The position numbers were made by a program, and so were the translations under genes. Of a DNA stretch of 21,959 bases, positions 9,362 through 17,270 are shown one piece after another. This DNA comes from a virus. The number at the start of each line of letters is the position of its first letter. Positions within the stretch are counted from its first letter, which is position 1. The stretch is from positions 1 through 21,959 of the IMG/VR virus record IMGVR_UViG_3300034022_001308; one strand, given 5' to 3'. The notes under the pieces were generated by a model. It was not told the DNA's origin and searched no databases. It was given only the letters and a program-made list of their open reading frames with translations.

Positions 9362-11434
9362 ATGACTAAAAAATTTAGAATATCGACAGATAATTTTGAC
9401 GGATTTACCGCAGATATTACCTATTACCCATATACAGGTGGTACAATAAATTTAGGAACACAAATGTTACCATATGATTATAACACAGATTATTTTTATG
9501 GGATATATGAAGTTTACATACCATATTTTGATAAAATTTGTATTATAGATAATCAACCACCCGTTTGTGATTTAATTGGTAGTTTTACAAGTCCATTTAT
9601 TTCCACTTGGAAAACAGACAATGATGGTGTTAGTTTATCTAACCAAATATTTTTAAATTTAGATTCATCAGGTACTTATAATTTTGTTGTTGACTGGGGT
9701 GATGGTAGTTCTGATAAAATAACTACGTGGGACCAACCTGAAACTACACATACCTACAATGTTATTGGGACTTATGTAATAACAATAACGGGTGTTATTG
9801 AAGGATTTAATTTCAATTATAATGGTGATTATGGTAAAATTTTAAATGTTTTACAATGGGGTTCACTTAAATTAGCGGATGGAGGTTATCAATTTGCATA
9901 TTGTTTTAATTTAAATTTATCTACGGTTAACGATGTTTTAGATATTTCTAACTTAACGTCTATTGACGGGATATTCCAAGAATGTTATTCTTTAACCGCA
10001 GTTAATAATATAGAACAGTGGAACATTTCAAATTTAACAAGTTTAAGTTCATTATTTTCAGATTGTGGAAGTTTTATTCAACCACTGAATGATTGGGATA
10101 TTTCAATGATAACTAATATGAGTTATATATTTAATGGGTGTTACCAATTTAATCAACCATTAAATAATTGGAATGTTTCAGGTGTTACCAATATGAGTAA
10201 TATGTTTCAATCAACCCCATTTAATCAAGACATTAGTGGGTGGGATACCTCAAGTGTTACCAATATGAGTTATATGTTTGCGGGGGCATCATTTAATATA
10301 GATATAACAGGGTGGGATATTTCAAACGTAACAAATATGTCCGGTATGTTTGCAGGGGCAACAGCATTTAATCAACCTATTGGTGTTTGGAATATGTCAG
10401 GTGTTACTAATATATCCACAATGTTCCAATATAATACAGTTTTCACTCAAGATATTACAGGGTGGGATGTATCAAATGTAACGAATATGTCGTATATGTT
10501 TCAAGGTTCAATTTTTAACCAAAACATTACCGGATGGGATGTTTCTAACGTTACTAATATGTCAGGTTTATTTATGAATCCATTTTTTAATCAAGCCATA
10601 GGAATTTGGAATGTATCAGGTGTTACTAATATGTCCTCTATGTTTAATAGTTCAAATTTTAACCAAGACATTAGTGGATGGGATGTTTCTAACGTTACTA
10701 ATATGTCCGCTATGTTTTCTAATTCAAAATTTAATCAAGACATTAGTGGTTGGGATGTTTCAAATGTGAATACTATGAATTTTATGTTTAATAATTCAAA
10801 ATTTAATCAAGACATTAGTGGATGGGATGTTTCAAAAGTTACGTCTATGTCGGGAGTGTTTACATCATCAATATTTAATCAACCCATAGGGATTTGGAAT
10901 GTATCAGGTGTTACCACTATGGGTAGTATGTTTTTTGATTCAGAATTTAATCAAGACATTAGTGGATGGAACGTTTCAAAGGTGACAAATATGAATAGTA
11001 TGTTTAATAGTTCAAAATTTAATCAAGACATTAGTGGGTGGAATGTTTCTAAGGTTATGTTTATGTCTCAAATGTTTAATAATTCAAAATTTAATCAAGA
11101 CATTAGTGGTTGGGATGTTTCTAAGGTTATTAATATGACTTATATGTTTAGTCAGAATCAGTATTTTAAACAAAATATTGGAAATTGGAATATTTCTGGT
11201 GTAACCAATTTCTCTTTCTTTATGGCGAACAAAACTGATACAACATTATTAACCTCAAACTTAGATGATATTTATAATGGATGGTCAACTAAAAACCCTC
11301 AAATAAATATAACAATCCATTTTGGTACTGCAAAATACACGTCAGCAGGTTCTGCAGGAAAAGCAATCCTTACAGGGTCAACCGGTAGTGGAGGATATGG
11401 TTGGACAATATTTGACGGAGGATTATTTACATAA
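9362..11434 (+). CDS. Modular adhesin with PKD-like domain and BspA-type repeats
   Basis: The 690-residue start at 9362 is chosen because the ATG begins two bases after the previous stop and yields an N-terminus aligning with its neighbours; an ATG 30 bases upstream would overlap the preceding gene. Residues ~1-65 are the shared N-terminal module (STDNFDG, DITYYP, GGTINLG, LPYDY, VYIP). Residues ~75-150 are a PKD-like domain with DWGDG at 111-115 and THTYNVIGTYVITITG. Residues ~218-620 hold about 17 surface repeats of the [16 protein letters not shown] type. The C-terminal cap ([22 protein letters not shown]) matches that of the preceding protein. Unlike its neighbours it has no T-P stalk and no Cys cassette. 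It looks like a paralogue made by tandem duplication; a receptor-binding or surface role is inferred. Confidence 0.9.
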   Translation: MTKKFRISTDNFDGFTADITYYPYTGGTINLGTQMLPYDYNTDYFYGIYEVYIPYFDKICIIDNQPPVCDLIGSFTSPFISTWKTDNDGVSLSNQIFLNLDSSGTYNFVVDWGDGSSDKITTWDQPETTHTYNVIGTYVITITGVIEGFNFNYNGDYGKILNVLQWGSLKLADGGYQFAYCFNLNLSTVNDVLDISNLTSIDGIFQECYSLTAVNNIEQWNISNLTSLSSLFSDCGSFIQPLNDWDISMITNMSYIFNGCYQFNQPLNNWNVSGVTNMSNMFQSTPFNQDISGWDTSSVTNMSYMFAGASFNIDITGWDISNVTNMSGMFAGATAFNQPIGVWNMSGVTNISTMFQYNTVFTQDITGWDVSNVTNMSYMFQGSIFNQNITGWDVSNVTNMSGLFMNPFFNQAIGIWNVSGVTNMSSMFNSSNFNQDISGWDVSNVTNMSAMFSNSKFNQDISGWDVSNVNTMNFMFNNSKFNQDISGWDVSKVTSMSGVFTSSIFNQPIGIWNVSGVTTMGSMFFDSEFNQDISGWNVSKVTNMNSMFNSSKFNQDISGWNVSKVMFMSQMFNNSKFNQDISGWDVSKVINMTYMFSQNQYFKQNIGNWNISGVTNFSFFMANKTDTTLLTSNLDDIYNGWSTKNPQINITIHFGTAKYTSAGSAGKAILTGSTGSGGYGWTIFDGGLFT
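10012..11222 (+). repeat. About 17 DUF285/BspA-like repeats (72-75 bases each)
   Basis: The array is dominated by the [16 protein letters not shown] variant, with every few units replaced by [16 protein letters not shown]. Several adjacent units are almost identical in DNA around the segment aatttaatcaagacattagt, suggesting recent unit-level duplication. Confidence 0.92.
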
Positions 11435-11437
11435 CTT

Positions 11438-14260
11438 ATGAAATACGTATTTACAATATCGACAGACAATTACTCCGGATACACCGGAGACGTAACCTAT
11501 TACCCATCAACGGGTGGAACAATTAATATAGGTTTAGTTACATTACCATACGACTATATTACCGATTATTTTTACGGGACGTATGATATATACATTCCTG
11601 AAACAGCGGTTACTTGTACAATAACCAATTTAGAACCGTTACATTTAACCCTTTTTGTTGAGTACACACCTGGTTCTATAATTGTGTTTTATACATTAGT
11701 ATTAAACCGTCCGCATAGTGAAGAAATAAATGTTACTTTTGAAAATGTTTTAAATTTTTATAGTGGTCCTCCGGTTACAATATTTACAGGAGTTACTGTT
11801 AATTCTGGCGATTTATCAGGACAAACTATTATTACAATAGATGAAGATTATATCAACTACACAGGAGTACCATTTTTTAGTCAATTATCGGGAACTCCGG
11901 TTGAAAGTACGTGGGAAATAATTGTTATTCCTTTTATTCCTACATTAACTCCAACACCAACAAATACGGTAACACCAACCTTGACTCCAACAGAAACAGT
12001 TACTCCAACTATTACCCCAACAAATACGGTAACACCTACAAATACGGTAACACTAACTAATACGGCTACCGTAACACCTACAAATACTTTAACACCAACT
12101 AATACGACTACCGTAACGCCTACAAATACTTTGACACCAACTAATACGTCTACCGTAACACCAACAATAACAGTAACACCATCTCCGTTACCTCCAACAA
12201 TTGAATATTTCCAAGATTGTTGTACCCCATTTAATACCTATAAAGTTGGTGGTTTTGTAACACCAATTATATTAGGTAATGTGTATTATATTGATACTGA
12301 CGGATTTAATGGATGTGTTACGGCAGTAAGTGGACCATTATTTGATGCTCAATATAACATCATAAGTTTTACAACAGAAACTAGTTGCCTTAATTGTACA
12401 ACCACTTATCCTTGTATACCTCCATCTCCATCTCCAACAGAGACACTAACACCAACACCAACGTTAACGCCAACAAATACTCCGACAGAGACAGTTACAG
12501 AAACGCCAACTTCAACTCCAACATTAACTCCAACTTTCACACCTACAAATACTCTAACACCAACGTTAACGCCAACAAATACTCCGACAGAGACAGTTAC
12601 AGAAACGCCAACTTTAACTCCAACATTAACTCCAACATTAACACCAACAAATACTTTAACACCAACTAATACGTCTACCGTAACACCAACAATAACAGTA
12701 ACACCAACATTAGGAGCGACAAGTACCCCAACAAATACTCCAACAAGTTCAATTCAAGCAACAGCAACACCAACGTTAACTCCAACAATTACGCCAACAA
12801 ATACTTTAACTCCAACAATTACTCCAACAATTACGCCAACAAGTTCAATTCAGGCAACAGTGACTCCAACATTAACGCCTACAATTACGCCAACAAAATC
12901 AATTCCGGCAACGGCAACACCTACATTAACTCCAACAATTACGCCAACAAGTTCAATTCAGGCAACAGTGACTCCAACATTAACGCCTACAATTACGCCA
13001 ACAAAATCAATTCCGGCAACGGCAACACCTACATTAACACCAACAATTACGCCAACAAAATCAATTCCGGCAACGGCAACACCTACATTAACACCAACAA
13101 TTACACCAACAAAATCAATTCCGGCAACGGCAACACCTACATTAACTCCTACCCCAACAATTACACCAACAAAAACATTAACGCTTACACCTACATTAAC
13201 ACCAACAATTACGCCAACAAAAACATTAACTCCTACCCCTACATTAACACCAACAATTACACCAACAAAAACATTAACTCCTACCCCTACAGTAACACCG
13301 ACTGAATCACCGGTAATAACTTGTGTATGTTATACAGTGACTTATACAGGACCTCCACCACCTCCAACTCTGTATTTTGGTAATACAGATTTCTCATATG
13401 TTAATTGTTCAGGTGTTACAGTGAATACCTCGGTGTTTGAAGATTACCCTGTTGAAATTTGTGCTCAAGTAAACTCTATTATAATAACTGGTGGTGATGA
13501 ACTCGCTGGATGGACCCTATCACCATATAATTGTTGTATACCACCACCAACATTCTATATAATAGGATTGGGATATGGTACAACTCTTAGCCAAGCTTGT
13601 AATACACCAGCCTATGTTGATGTTTGTGTGGATGACCCTAGTTTATGTAGTGCAACATATTTGAAAGGTTCTGATGGTACAAATTGTTATCTAACACCAG
13701 CAACTACAGGGTTTTATAGTAATGGATTTTCCAGAAGATATTGGGACGGTACAACATTATCTTTGTGTCTTGGATGTGGTTGTCTTGTTGCTGACACAGT
13801 AATAACATTATCAGACGGGTCAACTAAATTAATACAAGATGTTCAAGTCAATGATGTTCTTAAATCTATTGATGTATCAGGAATGCCACAACCTGCAGAT
13901 GAGTGGTACTCTTGGAGTAGTGATACCTTAAATTATGTTGATTCAACATCAACAGTAATTGACGTTAAAATATATGAATTTGACTCAGTTGTTAATATTA
14001 ATAATGGTATATTAATTGCTACCGATGCTCATAACCACGTTGTTAAACAAAATGGTATATGGTATATCAGAACAACATCGGAATTAAATGTTGGTGATGT
14101 ATTATTAGATATTGATAATACTGAATTTGAAATTACATCATTAGTTACAATTATAGAACCAACAACGGTATATGATGTTAATGTTAATAATAGTAACCTA
14201 TATTTTGCAAATAATGTGTTAACACATAATAAAGACGAGTTTGTACCATTTGAACCATAA
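11438..14260 (+). CDS. Giant Thr/Pro-stalk protein ending in a Hint (intein-like) domain
   Basis: This 940-residue protein starts three bases after the previous stop. Residues ~1-65 are the shared N-terminal module ([25 protein letters not shown]). Residues ~66-165 are a beta-rich domain of Ig-like or Calx-beta-like appearance (a guess). A T-P stalk covers ~168-250, a Cys module with adjacent cysteines (FQDCCTPFN) ~255-327, and a very long T-P stalk ~328-625 that includes a 54-base minisatellite. Residues ~627-780 are Cys-rich (CVCYTV, YNCCIPP, LCLGCGC). Residues 782-931 form a Hint domain: Cys782 opens block A ([13 protein letters not shown]), TDAH at 862-865 matches the TxxH of block B, and [13 protein letters not shown] then LTHN close it. 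Only nine residues follow. Self-cleavage or ligation is plausible but unproven. Confidence 0.9.
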   Translation: MKYVFTISTDNYSGYTGDVTYYPSTGGTINIGLVTLPYDYITDYFYGTYDIYIPETAVTCTITNLEPLHLTLFVEYTPGSIIVFYTLVLNRPHSEEINVTFENVLNFYSGPPVTIFTGVTVNSGDLSGQTIITIDEDYINYTGVPFFSQLSGTPVESTWEIIVIPFIPTLTPTPTNTVTPTLTPTETVTPTITPTNTVTPTNTVTLTNTATVTPTNTLTPTNTTTVTPTNTLTPTNTSTVTPTITVTPSPLPPTIEYFQDCCTPFNTYKVGGFVTPIILGNVYYIDTDGFNGCVTAVSGPLFDAQYNIISFTTETSCLNCTTTYPCIPPSPSPTETLTPTPTLTPTNTPTETVTETPTSTPTLTPTFTPTNTLTPTLTPTNTPTETVTETPTLTPTLTPTLTPTNTLTPTNTSTVTPTITVTPTLGATSTPTNTPTSSIQATATPTLTPTITPTNTLTPTITPTITPTSSIQATVTPTLTPTITPTKSIPATATPTLTPTITPTSSIQATVTPTLTPTITPTKSIPATATPTLTPTITPTKSIPATATPTLTPTITPTKSIPATATPTLTPTPTITPTKTLTLTPTLTPTITPTKTLTPTPTLTPTITPTKTLTPTPTVTPTESPVITCVCYTVTYTGPPPPPTLYFGNTDFSYVNCSGVTVNTSVFEDYPVEICAQVNSIIITGGDELAGWTLSPYNCCIPPPTFYIIGLGYGTTLSQACNTPAYVDVCVDDPSLCSATYLKGSDGTNCYLTPATTGFYSNGFSRRYWDGTTLSLCLGCGCLVADTVITLSDGSTKLIQDVQVNDVLKSIDVSGMPQPADEWYSWSSDTLNYVDSTSTVIDVKIYEFDSVVNINNGILIATDAHNHVVKQNGIWYIRTTSELNVGDVLLDIDNTEFEITSLVTIIEPTTVYDVNVNNSNLYFANNVLTHNKDEFVPFEP
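11938..12190 (+). repeat. Thr/Pro/Val codon repeats, first block of fourth adhesin
   Basis: Units encode TPTNTVTPT and [16 protein letters not shown] segment around 12066-12180 ([15 protein letters not shown]) recurs almost verbatim near 12643-12705, showing copying between the two stalk blocks of the same gene. Confidence 0.82.
12421..13308 (+). repeat. Long Thr/Pro stalk-coding repeat
   Basis: Almost 900 bases of T-P repeats. It contains a ~53-base segment repeated at 12459 and 12561 (102-base offset, encoding [17 protein letters not shown]) and the 54-base tandem array annotated separately. The 3' part repeats an [16 protein letters not shown] unit about three times. Confidence 0.88.
12821..13145 (+). 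repeat. 54-base minisatellite, about six copies, with 108-base higher-order unit
   Basis: The anchor tcaattc recurs at 12845, 12899, 12953, 13007, 13061 and 13115, exactly 54 bases apart, encoding 18-residue units [11 protein letters not shown] plus SSIQATV or KSIPATA. The order is SSIQ, KSIP, SSIQ, KSIP, KSIP, KSIP, so a 108-base pair of units and then single units were duplicated. Confidence 0.93.
13781..14230 (+). other. Hint domain coding region (intein-like, non-canonical +1 residue)
   Basis: This encodes residues 782-931 of the preceding protein. Seen: N-terminal Cys782 in [14 protein letters not shown]862-D-A-H865 in the block B position, a [14 protein letters not shown] stretch typical of block F, and terminal His930-Asn931. 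At ~150 residues there is no room for a homing endonuclease. The residue after Asn931 is Lys932, not Cys/Ser/Thr, so standard intein splicing should not occur. Bacterial intein-like (BIL) domains with such +1 residues are known to cleave at their ends and sometimes ligate. The nine-residue tail KDEFVPFEP ends the protein. Confidence 0.88.
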
Positions 14261-14312
14261 AAATGTCTTAACCCATAATAAGTCATAAAGGGTCATAATA
14301 GAACAAAGTAAA

Positions 14313-14320
14313 CTATTTAT
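14313..14320 (+). promoter_or_regulatory. CTATTTAT, variant of the recurring late-promoter-like octamer
   Basis: It lies in the 89-base gap between the fourth adhesin and the portal gene, 29 bases before the portal ATG. It differs from the ATATTTAT form only in its first base. The rest of this gap holds small tcataa direct repeats and an AT-rich leader, with no convincing terminator. Confidence 0.4.
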
Positions 14321-14349
14321 ATAAGTAAAATTATATTTAAATTTAGAAT

Positions 14350-16242
14350 ATGGAAAATAATAAAAATAACGATTTAACGGTTTGGCAGAGGCTTTCACAA
14401 GCATTCGGGCCAAACTCGTTATTAAATCAAGACTACCCAACATACAAATTAGATAAGAAGGAGTTATTAAAAACTACCTCTAAAGATGAATATGAAAGAG
14501 AGAAATTACAAGCTCAACAAACTTTCTATTTAGCAAATCAATGGACAAAGATTGAAAGTAATCTTTATACCCAAGCCGTGTATTATGAACCAACTCGTTT
14601 GGCATCATTCTATGATTATGAGTCAATGGAGTATACGCCTGAGATATCAGCAGCGTTAGACATATACGCAGAAGAATCTACAACCGTTGATGAAAATGGT
14701 TATATATTACAAATTTATTCAGAATCAAAAAGAATAAAATCTATACTAGCCGATTTATTTAATAACGTGTTAGACGTTGACACCAACTTACCAATGTGGA
14801 CAAGAAATGCTTGTAAATATGGTGATAACTTTGTGTATTTAAAATTAGATTCTGATAAAGGAATTGTTGGTTGTATGCAATTACCAAACATTGAAATAGA
14901 ACGTTTGGAAAGAGGTATGGCCGCAAAATCAGCAAATGTTGAAGAACCGGCAGAAAACAAAGGATTAAGATTCCATTGGAAAGCAAAAAATATGGAGTTC
15001 AACTCTTGGGAGATGGCTCACTTTAGATTATTAGGTGATGATAGAAAACTTCCTTACGGTACTTCTATGTTAGAAAAGGCAAGACGTATTTGGAAACAAT
15101 TATTATTATCTGAAGATGCGATGTTAATTTATAGAACAGCAAGAGCACCTGAAAGACGTGTGTTTAAAGTGTTTGTTGGAAATATGGATGACAAAGATGT
15201 TGAAGCTTACGTACAACGTGTTGCAAACAAATTTAAAAGAGAACAAGTTGTTGATGGTAAAACCGGAAACGTAGATATGAGATTCAACCAAATGGCTGTT
15301 GACCAAGATTACTTTATTCCTGTTCGTGATGCCGCACAAGCATCTCCAATAGAGACATTACCTGGAGCAACAAACTTATCTGAAATAGCCGACATCGAAT
15401 ATATCCAAAAGAAATTATTAACAGCACTTAGAGTACCAAAAGCATTCTTAGGTTTTGAAGACGCTGTTGGTGGAGGAAAAGATTTATCTTTAATGGATAT
15501 TCGTTTTGCAAGAACAATCAATAAGATTCAAAAATCTATGGTTGCAGAATTAAATAAAATTGCAATTATACATTTATTTCTATTAGGGTTTGAGGATGAA
15601 TTATCAAACTTTTCATTATCATTAACTAACCCATCTTCACAAGCTGACTTATTAAAAGTTGACCTTTGGAAAGAAAAAATCGCATTGTACCAACAAGCCG
15701 TAGCGGCAATCGCAGGTATTGCACCGGTATCAGTATCGTGGGCTAAGAAACATATATTAGGATTCTCTGATGAGGAAATCAAACTTGATTTACAACAACA
15801 AAGAATTGAGATGGCAGTCGGCGCTGAGTTAACAAACACAGCAACAATGATTACACATACAGGTTTATTTGATACTATTGATAAATTATACGGAAATAAA
15901 GTTTCCGGAGCAACAGCAGGTGGAGCAGCACCATCATCACCACCCCCACCAGGAGGTGGAGGAGGATTCGGCGGTGGCGGAGACATAGGCGGAGGAATGG
16001 AAGATTTAGGAGCACCTGAACCGGGTGGAGCCCCTGAAGGAGGAGCCCCTGAAGCAGGAGCCCCTGAGGCGGCAGCACCACCGGAAGCTGAACTAACACC
16101 GGAATCATTTAAAAGAGATAATTTAAAAATATTAGTGGAACAAGGTTCCTTAACTGAAGACGATTCTTATATTGATTTATCTAAAGGAAAAAATTCTTTA
16201 GGAGATATTGAAGACCAATTAAGTAAACTTCTAAAAGACTAG
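14350..16242 (+). CDS. 20: Portal vertex protein, T4 gp20-like
   Basis: This forms the dodecameric ring at one capsid vertex that initiates prohead assembly, serves as the DNA channel and docks terminase and neck. The 630 residues exceed T4 gp20 (~524) mainly through a C-terminal extension. Diagnostic segments: EYTPEISAALDIYAEES near residue 97, SWEMAHFRLL with LPYGTSMLEKAR, the family hallmark IYRTARAPERRVF (R265-R270 around the APERR core) followed by VFVGNMDDKDVEAYVQ, and EIADIEYIQKKLLTALRVP. Residues ~518-582 are a low-complexity Gly/Pro/Ala/Glu linker (PSSPPPPGGGG, repeated GGAPE/AGAPE units) noticeably richer in G and C than its surroundings, ending in a short charged helical tail. Starts with no Shine-Dalgarno in an AT-rich leader. 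Confidence 0.97.
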   Translation: MENNKNNDLTVWQRLSQAFGPNSLLNQDYPTYKLDKKELLKTTSKDEYEREKLQAQQTFYLANQWTKIESNLYTQAVYYEPTRLASFYDYESMEYTPEISAALDIYAEESTTVDENGYILQIYSESKRIKSILADLFNNVLDVDTNLPMWTRNACKYGDNFVYLKLDSDKGIVGCMQLPNIEIERLERGMAAKSANVEEPAENKGLRFHWKAKNMEFNSWEMAHFRLLGDDRKLPYGTSMLEKARRIWKQLLLSEDAMLIYRTARAPERRVFKVFVGNMDDKDVEAYVQRVANKFKREQVVDGKTGNVDMRFNQMAVDQDYFIPVRDAAQASPIETLPGATNLSEIADIEYIQKKLLTALRVPKAFLGFEDAVGGGKDLSLMDIRFARTINKIQKSMVAELNKIAIIHLFLLGFEDELSNFSLSLTNPSSQADLLKVDLWKEKIALYQQAVAAIAGIAPVSVSWAKKHILGFSDEEIKLDLQQQRIEMAVGAELTNTATMITHTGLFDTIDKLYGNKVSGATAGGAAPSSPPPPGGGGGFGGGGDIGGGMEDLGAPEPGGAPEGGAPEAGAPEAAAPPEAELTPESFKRDNLKILVEQGSLTEDDSYIDLSKGKNSLGDIEDQLSKLLKD

Positions 16243-16250
16243 ATATTTAT
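16243..16250 (+). promoter_or_regulatory. ATATTTAT motif, candidate late promoter element
   Basis: The octamer starts directly after the portal stop codon and ends 14 bases before the ATG at 16265; the extended form is GATATTTATAATAAAA. Spacing to the start resembles that at 4422 and 17741. Confidence 0.5.
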
Positions 16251-16264
16251 AATAAAAATTAGAT

Positions 16265-16984
16265 ATGAAAAATTTTGGTTTATTAAAAACAAAGATAGAA
16301 AATGTATTGTTAGAATCATATGCTAACGACACATTCAAAAACGAATTAAAAACATTTAAGAAACTTGTTATTGAAAATAAAAACATTAGCAAATTGTTTT
16401 ATTTATACGATGAACTAAGTTCACCAAAATCTTTAAGTGAATCTTACTGTAATGATTACATCAATGAGTGTATTAAAATTTACGAGAATACCGTAAACAA
16501 AATAAAACAATCTGATATTAATAAAATCGTTGCTTGGGTTGGAAATAAAAATGTGGAAAGTAGTTATACAGATATTGACACATTATTCTCTAGTGATGTT
16601 TTAACTATTGAATCAAAAATCAAAAGTAGAAAAGTAATTGCCGAATCTCTTAAAAAATTACCAATAACAAAAACTGAAGGTATCGACCTACCATTATCAA
16701 CAATGGTGAGCGTTGCAAACAAAACTATCAAAAATTATATTGACGGTTTAAATGAATCTGACAAAAAAGAATTAATGAATTTATTGTCTGAGGATGACTC
16801 AACATTAAATGAAAAATATATCACACTTAAAGAAGGTGTGGTTGAAAAACTAACAGAAATGAAAAATGCTAGCACTGATAATTCAATGCAAACAAGAATT
16901 GATGAAACAATATCAAAAGTAATTTCTGAAAAATACGACAAACTTACGTATTTCAAACTTAAGAATCTTAAAGAGAATCTTTAA
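16265..16984 (+). CDS. Unknown helical protein between portal and protease genes
   Basis: This 239-residue protein is rich in Lys, Asn, Glu, Leu and Ile, with long predicted helices and no Cys-rich, membrane or low-complexity region. I recognise no family. In T4 the small prohead core proteins gp67 and gp68 lie between the portal and protease genes, so a prohead core or assembly role is a positional guess; the protein is larger than either. Ile/Leu-x-Glu tripeptides, the T4 protease cut pattern, occur (for example near LLESYAND and LSESYCND) but are common by chance. Its TAA overlaps the stop of the convergent bS21 gene. Confidence 0.8.
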   Translation: MKNFGLLKTKIENVLLESYANDTFKNELKTFKKLVIENKNISKLFYLYDELSSPKSLSESYCNDYINECIKIYENTVNKIKQSDINKIVAWVGNKNVESSYTDIDTLFSSDVLTIESKIKSRKVIAESLKKLPITKTEGIDLPLSTMVSVANKTIKNYIDGLNESDKKELMNLLSEDDSTLNEKYITLKEGVVEKLTEMKNASTDNSMQTRIDETISKVISEKYDKLTYFKLKNLKENL

Positions 16985-17175
16985 TCATTATCGGAATTGA
17001 ACTTTTTTTGGACATACTTAGCCTTAGAAAGTTCAGCTCTTTTAATAACAGATTTCTTAACAAATTCCTTTCTTTTAAAAAGTTCCCCACTTTGACGTGT
17101 CTTAATTACTTTACTCTTATAAAGTTTTAAGGCCTTTTCAATCGTAATGTTGTTATTTAGTTTAACTATTATCAT
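16981..17175 (-). CDS. rpsU: Phage-encoded ribosomal protein bS21
   Basis: This is a 64-residue small-subunit protein, the length typical of Bacteroidota bS21. It begins MIIVKLNNNITIEKALKLYK, matching the family opening (short beta strand, then a helix with ALKRYK-like residues). It continues with basic GELFKRKEFVKKS and VIKRAELSKAKYVQKK, corresponding to the R-R-x-x-F-x-K-P-S and R-R-A-x-L-x-K-A-x-Y segments of host proteins. bS21 sits near the 3' end of 16S rRNA on the 30S subunit and influences initiation. Phage bS21 genes are known from metagenomic phages. This is the only minus-strand gene in the window, convergent with its left neighbour (overlapping stops) and divergent from its right neighbour. 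An upstream TAnnTTTG element suggests host RNA polymerase transcription. Confidence 0.88.
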   Translation of the reverse strand: MIIVKLNNNITIEKALKLYKSKVIKTRQSGELFKRKEFVKKSVIKRAELSKAKYVQKKFNSDND

Positions 17176-17190
17176 ATATTACATATATCA

Positions 17191-17198
17191 CAAATATA
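17191..17198 (-). promoter_or_regulatory. Bacteroidota-type -7 element (TATATTTG) for bS21
   Basis: The minus strand reads TATATTTG, matching the TAnnTTTG -7 consensus of Bacteroidota primary sigma factor promoters, 15 bases upstream of the bS21 ATG. A clear TTG at the expected 17-23 base upstream spacing is not seen, so only half the promoter is supported. Confidence 0.5.
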
Positions 17199-17207
17199 CG
17201 AAAAATT

Positions 17208-17236
17208 TTGACTATTGACCTAAAAACCCCTATTTT
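17208..17236 (+). promoter_or_regulatory. Possible promoter before the 156-residue gene (TTGACT-17-TATTTT)
   Basis: TTGACT at 17208-17213 and TATTTT at 17231-17236 are 17 bases apart, close to a classical sigma-70 pattern, in the 95-base divergent gap. Bacteroidota hosts do not usually use that consensus, and TATTTTTAT could instead be a degenerate form of the recurring ATATTTAT motif. Confidence 0.25.
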
Positions 17237-17270
17237 TATGGAAACAATAAACAGAATAATATGAAAATTA

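Noticed and set aside
12821-13145. CRISPR-like regularity of the 54-base array
   Set aside because: There are no unique spacers between repeats; the units are contiguous, in frame, and encode the stalk.
4443-14260. Diversity-generating retroelement targets in the adhesin genes
   Set aside because: No reverse transcriptase or template repeat in the window, and the repeat differences are not adenine-biased in an obvious way. A DGR elsewhere in the genome cannot be excluded.
13781-14260. A true splicing intein
   Set aside because: Lys follows the terminal Asn, the C-extein is only nine residues, and the host protein is not a conserved enzyme site typical of inteins.
14261-14349. Terminator after the fourth adhesin
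   Set aside because: Only a four-base ACCC/GGGT pairing with a long loop and no T tract is visible.
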